NCBI GenBank assembly: GCA_049366815.1 | Contig: JBMNCO010000252.1 | Location: forward strand, 1 to 5,358 | Direction of reading: 5' to 3' | Source of the DNA: CAYNYM01 sp049366815 | Lineage (GTDB): Bacteria; Desulfobacterota; DSM-4660; Desulfatiglandales; HGW-15 | DNA: 5,358 bases | Shown here: piece by piece, positions 1 to 5,232 of the stretch | How the letters are laid out: each line of letters opens with the position of its first letter | How positions within the stretch are numbered: the stretch's first letter is position 1 | The notes under the pieces: generated by a model | What the model saw: only the letters and a program-made list of their open reading frames with translations | Database searches by the model: none | Told to the model about the DNA's origin: nothing | Program-made: the position numbers and the translations under genes

Positions 1-2
1 CA

Positions 3-635
3 CCCGGTGGAGCGTTCCCGGAGGCCTGGCGTCCCCTGGTGTTCAAGGGCATAGAAAAACACACACGTTACGCTCTTGTCCGGGATGCGGACACGACCGT
101 GATCCTGGCGGAGGCTATTGATTCCGCATCCGGATTGGTTCGGGAGATTGAGATTGACCCGCGAAAATACCCGATCATTCGATGGCGCTGGAAGATCACC
201 AATGTCTTGGAGGGAGGAGATGTACATCGGAAAAGCGGGGACGATTACCCGGCGAGACTTTATGTGACCTTTCTCCTGGACCCGGATAGATACGGCCTGC
301 TTGAAAGCCTCAAATACCGTGCAATCAGGCTCTTTTATGGAAGATATCCCCCTTCCGGTGCGATCAACTACATATGGGCCAACAAGGCCCTCAAGGGTAC
401 CATGGTGGCTAATGCGTATACGGACAGGGCCATGATGTTCGTCTTGGAGAGCGGCGAGGAGAAATTGAATCGCTGGGTTTGGGAGGAAAGAAACGTCTAC
501 GAGGATTACAAACAGGCCTTCGGTGGTGAGCCGCCGCCTATTTCAGGCGTCGCCGTCATGACCGATACGGACGACACGGGAGGGAGGGCGAAGGCCTATT
601 ACGGCGATATCCTCTTCAGGAGAACTGATCTCTAA
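3..635 (+). CDS. DUF3047 family protein, 5' end cut by window edge
   Basis: Function is unknown; DUF3047 proteins are usually short and often exported, and no enzymatic role is established as far as I know. The frame is open to the left edge, and the 12 codons before the GTG at 39 read PGGAFPEAWRPL, which fits the family's usual lead-in to the PLxFKxIxxHTRY stretch. The GTG at 39 is therefore probably an internal Val codon and the true start lies outside the window. About 210 residues are visible. Family-like motifs are IRWRWKI (around nt 177-197), GDDYPARLYV (237-266), NYIWANK (366-386), and near the end TDTDDTGG followed by AYYGDI (561-611). The stop is TAA at 633-635. Whether a signal peptide exists cannot be judged because the N-terminus is missing. 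Family assignment is from motif recognition and fairly secure; function is open. Confidence 0.85.
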   Translation, partial: PGGAFPEAWRPLVFKGIEKHTRYALVRDADTTVILAEAIDSASGLVREIEIDPRKYPIIRWRWKITNVLEGGDVHRKSGDDYPARLYVTFLLDPDRYGLLESLKYRAIRLFYGRYPPSGAINYIWANKALKGTMVANAYTDRAMMFVLESGEEKLNRWVWEERNVYEDYKQAFGGEPPPISGVAVMTDTDDTGGRAKAYYGDILFRRTDL

Positions 636-720
636 AATACAGGATTTACACCATTGCAAATGAATTCCAAGCGCATGACACAATTCAAGCAAAAGTCGGA
701 AACGCAGAGTAAAGCATTGA
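636..720. other. AT-richer spacer between DUF3047 gene and trpS remnant
   Basis: This 85-bp stretch is visibly AT-richer than the flanking genes. I translated all three plus frames looking for the missing part of tryptophanyl-tRNA synthetase and found nothing resembling it. One frame has a TGA directly before the ATG at 721. I see no convincing terminator hairpin with a T-run and no good Shine-Dalgarno in front of 721. Confidence 0.5.
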
Positions 721-1008
721 ATGTTGCTCTTTTCAGCTATCCGGAATCTTCTGGCCGTCTATGAATGTTTCACGGGTCTCGACAGGGCAACGATTGAATC
801 CCGGTTTGCGGGCAAGGGTTATGGAGATTTCAAAAAGGAGCTGATCGAGGTCCTCGTGGCGGGTCTGCAGCCTATCCGATCTCGATACGATCGCCTCACG
901 AGACAGCCGGACTACGTCCAAACGGTGCCGCTTGAGGGGGCCGAGAAAATAAGACCGATCGCCGCAAGGGTCTTCGCGAGGGTCAGGGCGCGTGTCGGAC
1001 TGGATTAG
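721..1008 (+). pseudogene. trpS: tryptophanyl-tRNA synthetase, C-terminal remnant (catalytic core absent)
   Basis: The intact enzyme charges tRNA-Trp with tryptophan in the cytoplasm. This 95-residue frame matches only the C-terminal helical end. RNLLAVYECFTG (residues 8-19) corresponds to E. coli SNLLDILSAVTG; FAGKGYGDFKKEL (29-41) to FEGKMYGHLKGEV; LQPIRSRYDRL to the LTELQERYHRF region; and GAEKIRPIAARVFARVRARVGL (73-94) to the terminal helix. The family is about 330 residues, so roughly 240 N-terminal residues, including the Rossmann core with the HIGH-like and KMSKS motifs, are missing. A TGA lies directly before the ATG at 721 and no ribosome-binding site stands out, so expression is doubtful. 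The tail reaches the normal C-terminus and stops with TAG. It converges with sodC across 115 bp. It is either a decayed copy left by a 5' deletion or an assembly join; a deliberately retained stand-alone domain is less likely. Confidence 0.8.
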
Positions 1009-1123
1009 AGGGCGAGGGCATACCGGTCTCCGGGACCTGCGCTCAGTGTCTCCATCCGTTGCGCAAGATCAGGGGCGAAAGGACCCGCCGGCAAAGCGCA
1101 GGGCCCCCGACCGCAGAACAGGA

Positions 1124-1678
1124 TCAATCCTTTTGGGCAATCCCGATCACGCCGCAGGCCACTCTGGCTCCGGCATCCCCTGTGGGTTGGGTCTTGAGAT
1201 CGTCCTCCCCGGCATGGACGATCACCGCCCGGCCTATGATCGAGTGAGGACCGCTCATGCACAGAACCTTGTCCGTCCACTCAAAATGGGCCTTCCCCTG
1301 AGCGTCCGCCGTAATGTTTCCCAGATCCCCCGCATGACGCTCTGTATCCGTCGGTGCACCATGCGGCTTGCCGAAGGGATTGAAGTGACCTCCTGCGGAA
1401 GTGCCGTCTTGGGCGCTGCAGTCCCCGTATTCGTGTATATGAAATCCGTGCCTTCCCGGGGTAAGTCCTGCCACGTCCGCCGTCACATGGATCCCGTCGG
1501 ATAGACAGACGAAGGTCACCACGCCGCTGACCGTGCTGCCTTCAGTGGGGTGCAGGACCGCCACCGCTTTGTCGATTGTCTCTTTTGCAACGTTGTCTTC
1601 CGCGCGGCCTGTCGAACAGAAAAACAGAAGCCCAATGGCCGCCGCCAGCATGGGGAAAGTAACGATGAATCTTTTCAT
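1124..1678 (-). CDS. sodC: exported Cu/Zn superoxide dismutase
   Basis: SodC converts superoxide to O2 and H2O2 outside the cytoplasm. The product is 184 residues. Residues 1-26 are a Sec signal: KR, a hydrophobic stretch FPMLAAAIGLLFF, then a likely signal peptidase I site TGRA-ED. C21 follows FF, which is a poor lipobox, so a lipoprotein is unlikely. All metal ligands are present: Cu ligands H80, H82 and H155, bridging H98, and Zn ligands H106, H115 and D118. C87 and C175 should form the conserved disulfide, and R172 matches the active-site arginine. I place the start at 1678 rather than an in-frame ATG ten codons upstream, because GAGGAGG lies 7 nt before it and the signal peptide begins there. 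The stop of the small Cys-rich gene lies 26 bp upstream, which suggests one transcript. H2O2 made here would suit a partner peroxidase such as the rubrerythrin upstream, although the two act in different compartments. Confidence 0.96.
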   Translation of the reverse strand: MKRFIVTFPMLAAAIGLLFFCSTGRAEDNVAKETIDKAVAVLHPTEGSTVSGVVTFVCLSDGIHVTADVAGLTPGRHGFHIHEYGDCSAQDGTSAGGHFNPFGKPHGAPTDTERHAGDLGNITADAQGKAHFEWTDKVLCMSGPHSIIGRAVIVHAGEDDLKTQPTGDAGARVACGVIGIAQKD

Positions 1679-1685
1679 GTTTTTG

Positions 1686-1692
1686 CCTCCTC
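1686..1692 (-). promoter_or_regulatory. ribosome binding site of sodC (decides the start)
   Basis: Read on the minus strand this is GAGGAGG, 7 nt before the ATG at 1678. It selects that codon over the in-frame ATG at 1708, which would add ten charged residues (MKPNDRGGKN) in front of the signal peptide. Confidence 0.85.
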
Positions 1693-1704
1693 GATCATTC
1701 GGTT

Positions 1705-1907
1705 TCAACTGAGCACCTCATAGTAAGCAACGGAATAGTTGATATGCAGCCTCATTTCGGGAGCGCCTCTCGTTTCCGTTTTCAGAGGACATTGGTCGCA
1801 GTGCCAGTGATTCCAAGTCTTGCCTATGGCCAAATTCAGACACGCACTATAATAATGACAAAAGACATTCCTCTTACCTTTTCCTCGCCTGGGCATTTGT
1901 TCTTCAG
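1705..1907 (-). CDS. small Cys-rich protein of unknown function, N-terminus may lie in the gap
   Basis: I do not recognise a named family. The frame is open from the N gap (1908) to TGA at 1705-1707. If the ATG at 1896 is used, the product is 63 residues: a basic start MPRRGKGKRN, then C13-x5-C19 (FCHYYSACLNLAI), a Trp/His segment TWNHWH, and C33-x2-C36 (CDQCPLK), ending NYSVAYYEVLS. Four cysteines in a C-x5-C plus C-x2-C layout suggest a small zinc- or iron-binding knuckle; this is inference. Only 11 nt are visible upstream of the ATG and they hold no strong Shine-Dalgarno, so translation could begin inside the gap. The composition is protein-like rather than random, and the gene lies in line with rubrerythrin upstream and sodC 26 bp downstream. 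That position suggests a part in the same stress response. It is not the tail of rubrerythrin, although the frame appears joined across the Ns. Confidence 0.5.
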
Positions 1908-2007
1908 NNNNNNNNNNNNNNNNNNNNNNNNNNNNNNNNNNNNNNNNNNNNNNNNNNNNNNNNNNNNNNNNNNNNNNNNNNNNNNNNNNNNNNNNNNNNN
2001 NNNNNNN
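1908..2007. other. assembly gap, exactly 100 N
   Basis: Exactly one hundred N in a row is the usual placeholder for a scaffold gap of unknown length. It removes the last part of rubrerythrin and possibly the start of the small Cys-rich gene. The reading frame that seems to run through it has no meaning. Flanking genes on the same strand with compatible roles suggest the true gap is short, but the sequence cannot prove this. Confidence 0.99.
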
Positions 2008-2457
2008 GCATCGTTCAGGTGATTTTTCTGTGGTCAGGTAACCGCAGGCCTTGCAGATGAAATAGTCCTGCACAGGGAATCCCTCTGGATTTTTTAAGGC
2101 CTCAACAAAGAGGGCGCGATGGTAGCTTTCCACCTGGCGGGAATGGTCAAAGGTGATCACAGCCCCCTGTTCCCCTTCTTCCTCGGCCTCCTTCATCATC
2201 CTGGGATAGAGTGTCATGAATTCGTGCGTCTCACCTGAAATGGCTTCCTTCAGGTTTTGGGCTGTCTCGTTGACGGCCTTGAGGTGACCCAATTGACGCT
2301 TGGCGTGGATTTTTTCGGACTCCGCAACCGCGATGAACAATTTATATACGCCCTCCTTGTATTCATCGGCAGCCCTCTGGGCAAATGCCAGATAGCGTTG
2401 ATAGGCCTGTGATTCACCGGAAAAAGCCTCTTGAAGATTTTCTTTCGTCTTTCCCAT
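2008..2457 (-). CDS. rbr: rubrerythrin, 3' end lost in assembly gap
   Basis: Rubrerythrin is a cytoplasmic peroxidase of anaerobes that reduces H2O2 with electrons passed through a C-terminal rubredoxin-like iron site. The 150 visible residues begin with a four-helix ferritin-like di-iron domain. Likely ligands are E15 (SGESQAY), E48-x2-H51 (ESEKIH), E76 or E79 (SGETHE) and E110-x2-H113 (VESYH). The rubredoxin-like part starts at FICKACGY, with C135 and C138, and breaks off at C150. The fourth cysteine (expected CPxC), the short PK..F tail and the stop fall in the Ns; about 15-20 residues should be missing. The start ATG at 2457 has AAGGAGAG just upstream. It follows the hemerythrin-like gene by 21 bp on the same strand, so the two are probably one transcript. 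Confidence 0.95.
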
Positions 2458-2478
2458 GATACTCTCCTTAGGTGAGGA

Positions 2479-3018
2479 TTATGCCTTGGCTTCCGCTTTC
2501 TTCAGGATTTTTTCGTATTTTTCGTGAATGAGCTTTTGGTCAAACGCGTAGCCTTCTTCCAGCATGATATTTTTTTCTTCCGGAGAAAAATAATCCATAA
2601 CCGGGATGAAAAAATGGCGGTCTTCCTTCTCGATGTGTCTGGGATAGAAGACAACCAGAGAACTCAGACATTCCGTTATCTCGGAGATCGCGTCATCGCC
2701 ACCCTCTGCATAGGCCTTGTTGGCCTCGACAAGGCGAGCTGTGGTCTTCCTTCCCCATCGATGTTCTTCTATCAGTTCCTCCATTGTTTTTGTTCGCTTT
2801 TCGGACATATCTTTCTTTAACAACTCCCTGAAAAGAATATCTTCCTCTTTGCCGTGGTGGCATCGGTCGGCATAAGTGCGGATAAAATCCACAAAGACAT
2901 CGATCTCGGCGGGATCGACCTGTCTTTCTACCTTGATGCGGGCGAGTGCCTTGCCGATGACATCAATCATGCGTTCAATACGCCGATGCTCGATCATTAG
3001 GGGGCCGATAGGCAGCAT
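2479..3018 (-). CDS. hemerythrin-like (HHE cation-binding) protein
   Basis: This is a 179-residue protein predicted to fold as a four-helix bundle with an oxo-bridged di-iron site. Such proteins bind O2, NO or iron, and some act in oxygen or nitrosative stress; which applies here is not shown. The ligand pattern is complete: H11 (MIEHRRIE), H54/H55 with E58/E59 (CHHGKEEDILF), H86 (EEHRWGR), H128-x3-E132 (PRHIEKED) and H135. There is no signal peptide or membrane segment, so it should be cytoplasmic. The C-terminus is a Lys/Ala/Glu-rich helix. The start ATG at 3018 has AAGGAGA 8 nt upstream. It is the first gene of the minus-strand run with rubrerythrin, the small Cys-rich protein and sodC, and its promoter should lie in 3019-3548. 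The length fits the stand-alone HHE family (about 150-190 residues). Confidence 0.93.
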   Translation of the reverse strand: MLPIGPLMIEHRRIERMIDVIGKALARIKVERQVDPAEIDVFVDFIRTYADRCHHGKEEDILFRELLKKDMSEKRTKTMEELIEEHRWGRKTTARLVEANKAYAEGGDDAISEITECLSSLVVFYPRHIEKEDRHFFIPVMDYFSPEEKNIMLEEGYAFDQKLIHEKYEKILKKAEAKA

Positions 3019-3080
3019 GACAGGGTCTCCTTACCTTGGTCGAATTGAGAATCGCTCTTTGATTCAAGGGCATCGAAAAC

Positions 3081-3097
3081 AGACCGGCACCCGGTCT
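3081..3097. promoter_or_regulatory. 17-bp perfect palindrome upstream of the hemerythrin-rubrerythrin run
   Basis: AGACCGGCACCCGGTCT has two perfect 7-bp arms around a CAC spacer. It begins 62 bp before the hemerythrin-like start codon, a position suiting an operator or, if transcribed, a leader hairpin. I cannot name a binding protein. There is no T-run on either side, so a terminator is unlikely. Confidence 0.35.
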
Positions 3098-3147
3098 CCA
3101 CCCGACTGGATTCCACCTTAGATGAGTTTCGCTGTTAAAAAAATCAG

Positions 3148-3184
3148 CACAATCCTGTATTCACCCCTGCTGGATTGTGTATTC
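3148..3184. repeat. overlapping inverted and direct repeats, possible operator
   Basis: CACAATCC (3148-3155) and GGATTGTG (3172-3179) are a perfect 8-bp inverted repeat with a 16-bp spacer. TGTATTC occurs at 3156-3162 and again at 3178-3184, a 22-bp period, close to two helical turns. Such phasing is common in sites for dimeric regulators, but no known motif is recognised. Confidence 0.3.
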
Positions 3185-3393
3185 CTGATGTTGTCCTTCC
3201 GCAAAATGCTACCCGCGATCCTCATCCTCCTGCTTGAGGCGTTTCGAGTCAGATTCACACGGATTTTGCCTGTATTTTGGGTATGCGGTCAAAAACAGAC
3301 GGGTACCCACATACTATTTGATCCGGATGAATATACATCATTCGCCCCATTCGCAGAACGGTCTCCATCCCTTATATGAGAAGGAAGGGATCA

Positions 3394-3422
3394 TTGTGAA
3401 CCTGATCGGGGTCACACATAAA
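3394..3422 (+). promoter_or_regulatory. weak sigma-70-like promoter candidate for the GAPDH-like gene
   Basis: TTGTGA (3394-3399) and CATAAA (3417-3422) are 17 bp apart. Each matches the -35 and -10 consensus at four of six bases. It would give a leader of roughly 120 nt before the ATG at 3549. A poorer alternative is TTGGTC (3444-3449) with TATTTT (3466-3471), 16 bp apart. Both matches are of a quality expected by chance in a region this long. Confidence 0.25.
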
Positions 3423-3548
3423 GGGAAAGAGGATGTAGGGTTTTTGGTCATATCGAATAAACCTGTATTTTACTCGGCATCCGGCGGTCTTAGAGACACG
3501 CTGACGCACGATGGATGTGAGAAATCAGGAAAATGAAAGGAGAAACTT

Positions 3549-4835
3549 ATGCCTCTGAACGCAATCGATCACCCGTTTTTGTCCGCTGCGCAGGAGAAGT
3601 TCCCCATGAGGCTCGGCCTGAACGGTCTGGGGAGAATCGGCAAGATGACCTTGTGGCATCACGTGGCGCGTGGCGCCTTCGAGGGGCTGGTGGTAAACAT
3701 CGGGCGTGATGTCGGCAGGGGCCTCGAGGATATCGCTTCCTATCTGGAACAGGACAGCAATTACGGTTCCCTTTCCCGGTTCCTGCACGGGTTTCGAGGA
3801 GGTCGCGTGATTGAAGAACTGGAGGAAGGCAAGGGAACCATGCGCGTGAACGGAATGCCCGTCACCGTATTACGGCAGGATAGAAACCCCAAGGATATCG
3901 AATGGAAAAGACACGGCATAAAGCTTGTCATTGATTCAACAGGGGTTTTCCGGGACCCCACCGAGGCCTCCGACGCTCCCGCAGGGAGCCTTCGAGGTCA
4001 CCTCGAGGCCGGGGCCGAAAAAGTCATCCTTTCGGCTCCCTTCAAGATCAGGGATCAATCGAGATCCATTCCTGAAGACGCCCTGACGGCTATCCAAGGC
4101 ATCAACGACGAGGACTATGATCCAGGAAAGCACCGTATCGTTTCCGCCGCCTCCTGCACCACAACCTGCCTGGCCTTTATGATGCGGATAATACTGGATC
4201 ATTTCGGTCCCAAGAATATCCTCGGGGCCTCCATGGTCACGGTACATGCAACGACCTCTAATCAGAAAATCCTGGACAGTATGCCGGGTCCCGGCTCCGA
4301 TGACCTTCGGAAGACCAGGAGTCTGTTCAACAACATTATCCTGACCACAACGGGCGCGGCCGATGCGCTCATACAGGTGATTCCCGAAATCAGGGACATC
4401 GGGTTCACGGCCGAATCCATAAGAATCCCTACGAACACCGGCTCTATCGTGGTTCTGGTCCTCAACATCCAGGATGAAGGGCCTCATCGTCCCATTACCC
4501 GGGAGACCGTCAACGAAATCTACCGAACGGCGGCTGTGGGTCACCTGAATCCTTACGTCACCTACAGCGATCGCCAGAATGTATCCTCGGATATCATCGG
4601 AACGACCGCCGCGGTTGTCATCGAGGGACGGGAGACCCGCGCGCGCACCGCCACCATCCGTGTCAACCTGACGGAATCCTGCAGACTTCAGGGCGGAGAC
4701 ATCCAGGGTGGACCCTCGGTGCTCGAGGTTCCCATTACGCAGGTGGTGGTCTACGGCTGGTATGACAACGAATTGGGATCATTTTCCAATATGCTTGGGG
4801 AGCTGACGCTGACCATTGCCAAAGGTCTTTCATAA
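3549..4835 (+). CDS. gap: glyceraldehyde-3-phosphate dehydrogenase-like protein, long divergent form
   Basis: Ordinary GAPDH oxidises and phosphorylates glyceraldehyde-3-phosphate with NAD(P) in glycolysis, or the reverse in gluconeogenesis. This protein has 428 residues against the usual 330-340. The nucleotide-binding fold starts at LGLNGLGRIG (22-31). Catalytic residues are C203 (SAASCTTTC) and H233 (VTVHATT); R292 (IRIP) and the TTTGAA segment (266-271) match phosphate-binding positions, and WYDNE (404-408) the nicotinamide loop. Odd points: SNASCTTNC has become SAASCTTTC, DNEWG is DNELG, extra residues sit near 140-150 and 360-395, and the N-terminus has about 20 extra residues. VVNIGRD (48-54) stands where classical NAD enzymes have INDL; the Gly and Arg may favour NADP, but alignment there is ambiguous. 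The ATG at 3549 has AAAGGAG 6 nt upstream, so it is preferred over the ATG at 3606. It could be a paralogue with a different aldehyde substrate. Confidence 0.92.
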   Translation: MPLNAIDHPFLSAAQEKFPMRLGLNGLGRIGKMTLWHHVARGAFEGLVVNIGRDVGRGLEDIASYLEQDSNYGSLSRFLHGFRGGRVIEELEEGKGTMRVNGMPVTVLRQDRNPKDIEWKRHGIKLVIDSTGVFRDPTEASDAPAGSLRGHLEAGAEKVILSAPFKIRDQSRSIPEDALTAIQGINDEDYDPGKHRIVSAASCTTTCLAFMMRIILDHFGPKNILGASMVTVHATTSNQKILDSMPGPGSDDLRKTRSLFNNIILTTTGAADALIQVIPEIRDIGFTAESIRIPTNTGSIVVLVLNIQDEGPHRPITRETVNEIYRTAAVGHLNPYVTYSDRQNVSSDIIGTTAAVVIEGRETRARTATIRVNLTESCRLQGGDIQGGPSVLEVPITQVVVYGWYDNELGSFSNMLGELTLTIAKGLS

Positions 4836-4933
4836 ATGGCTTGGCAAATGCCCAAATAAATGTTTCTCGGGTGAATGTCTCGACGATCTCGAGGTCATGC
4901 TTGTCGAACAGAATCCGGTTTGCTGCCTATGCG
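4836..4933. other. spacer between convergent GAPDH-like gene and pncA remnant
   Basis: I see no gene here. Just after the GAPDH stop, TTGGCAAATGCCCAA (4841-4855) can form a short imperfect stem with a bulge, but it lacks a T-run, so a terminator is not supported. One minus-strand frame reads ILFDKHDLEIVETF without a start codon; I could not match it to the missing centre of pncA. Confidence 0.4.
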
Positions 4934-5220
4934 TCATGAAAAAATCTTTGCCCCGGCAGAGCGTATCTGCGCGGTCGCCTTCTCTCCATTATCAGGACTG
5001 ACGGGACGGGTGCCGTCTAATATCAAGGTGACTTCCAGTCCCGTGTGGCGTAAACAGGAATACGGGAATCACGGGCGGCTGCAATCCAGGCATTGATTAC
5101 AGGAATGATTTGGTCCCCTTCGGAAACTGCCAATCGACTCCCCGCGAAGAAGTCCGGCTGAATGTCCACCAGAAGCAGACCGTCCCCCTCTTTGATGAGA
5201 TTCCTGAGTCTTGCCTTCAA
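4934..5220 (-). pseudogene. pncA: nicotinamidase remnant with internal deletion and frameshift
   Basis: Intact PncA hydrolyses nicotinamide to nicotinate in NAD salvage. The first frame, from TTG at 5220, gives LLLVDIQPDFFAGSRLAV, then SEGDQIIPVINAWIAAARD and YATRDW, clearly the N-terminal third of the family. It then stops (KSP and TGA at 5023). From about 5038 another minus frame gives LEVTLILDGTRPV, SPDNGEKA and SAGAKIFS, ending in TGA at 4934-4936. This is the family's C-terminal strand and helix, compare GFEVYLLRDAV and ERALEEMK in the Pyrococcus enzyme. About 90 residues between RDW and this segment are missing, including the catalytic Lys and Cys and the metal-binding His residues; only the first catalytic Asp (D19) and the metal Asp (D61) remain. 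The TTG start has AAGGGG 5 nt upstream and lies 12 bp after the ferredoxin stop, so the gene was once probably translated with it. A deletion in the genome or an assembly join explains it equally well. Confidence 0.78.
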
Positions 5221-5232
5221 GACATCCCCTTC

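Larger units (their letters stand above)
3019..3548. other. 530-bp divergent intergenic region with several short repeats
   Basis: This stretch lies between the divergently read hemerythrin-like and GAPDH-like genes. Two plus-strand open frames cross it (3122-3379, and 3234-3536 with a TTG start), but neither has a good ribosome-binding site or a recognisable product, so I treat it as non-coding. It holds a 17-bp palindrome (3081-3097), an 8-bp inverted repeat (3148-3155 with 3172-3179), the 8-bp palindrome GGGTACCC (3301-3308) and three copies of CCTGTATT. It is long for an ordinary bacterial divergent spacer, leaving room for two promoters and operators or a small RNA. Confidence 0.6.

Noticed and set aside
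1048..1057. GTCTCCATCC shared with 3361-3370.
   Set aside because: Exact 10-base matches are expected several times by chance in a window of this size.
1009..1123. Possible bidirectional terminator between the trpS remnant and sodC.
   Set aside because: Only short GC-rich partial stems such as TGCGC with GCGCA are visible and there is no T-run on either strand.
992..1504. A 170-residue plus-strand frame opposite sodC.
   Set aside because: It is a shadow of the clearly real sodC, and its composition is Arg/Pro-rich as expected for antisense of a GC-rich gene.
1705..2457. A single 250-residue minus-strand frame running from rubrerythrin through the N gap into the small Cys-rich gene.
   Set aside because: The 100 N are a placeholder of unknown length, so frame continuity is meaningless. 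Rubrerythrin should end soon after its fourth rubredoxin cysteine, and the downstream residues do not resemble its tail.
3122..3536. Two overlapping plus-strand frames of 85 and 100 residues in the divergent spacer, the first with a hydrophobic stretch.
   Set aside because: Neither has a convincing ribosome-binding site, the second uses TTG, and the translations resemble no known protein. The second ends inside the GAPDH ribosome-binding region.
3936..4544. A 202-residue minus-strand frame inside the GAPDH-like gene.
   Set aside because: It lies wholly opposite a strongly supported coding frame and has no recognisable motif.
4735..4926. Minus-strand frame containing ILFDKHDLEIVETF, considered as a displaced middle piece of pncA or a second hydrolase fragment.
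   Set aside because: It has no start codon, runs mostly antisense to the GAPDH-like gene, and I could not align it to the missing nicotinamidase segment.
5005..5017. GACGG-GTG-CCGTC inverted repeat resembling the palindrome at 3081-3097, considered as a member of a dispersed hairpin family or a terminator.
   Set aside because: It encodes the DGTRP part of the pncA C-terminus, has no T-run after it, and its 5-bp arms are too short to claim kinship.
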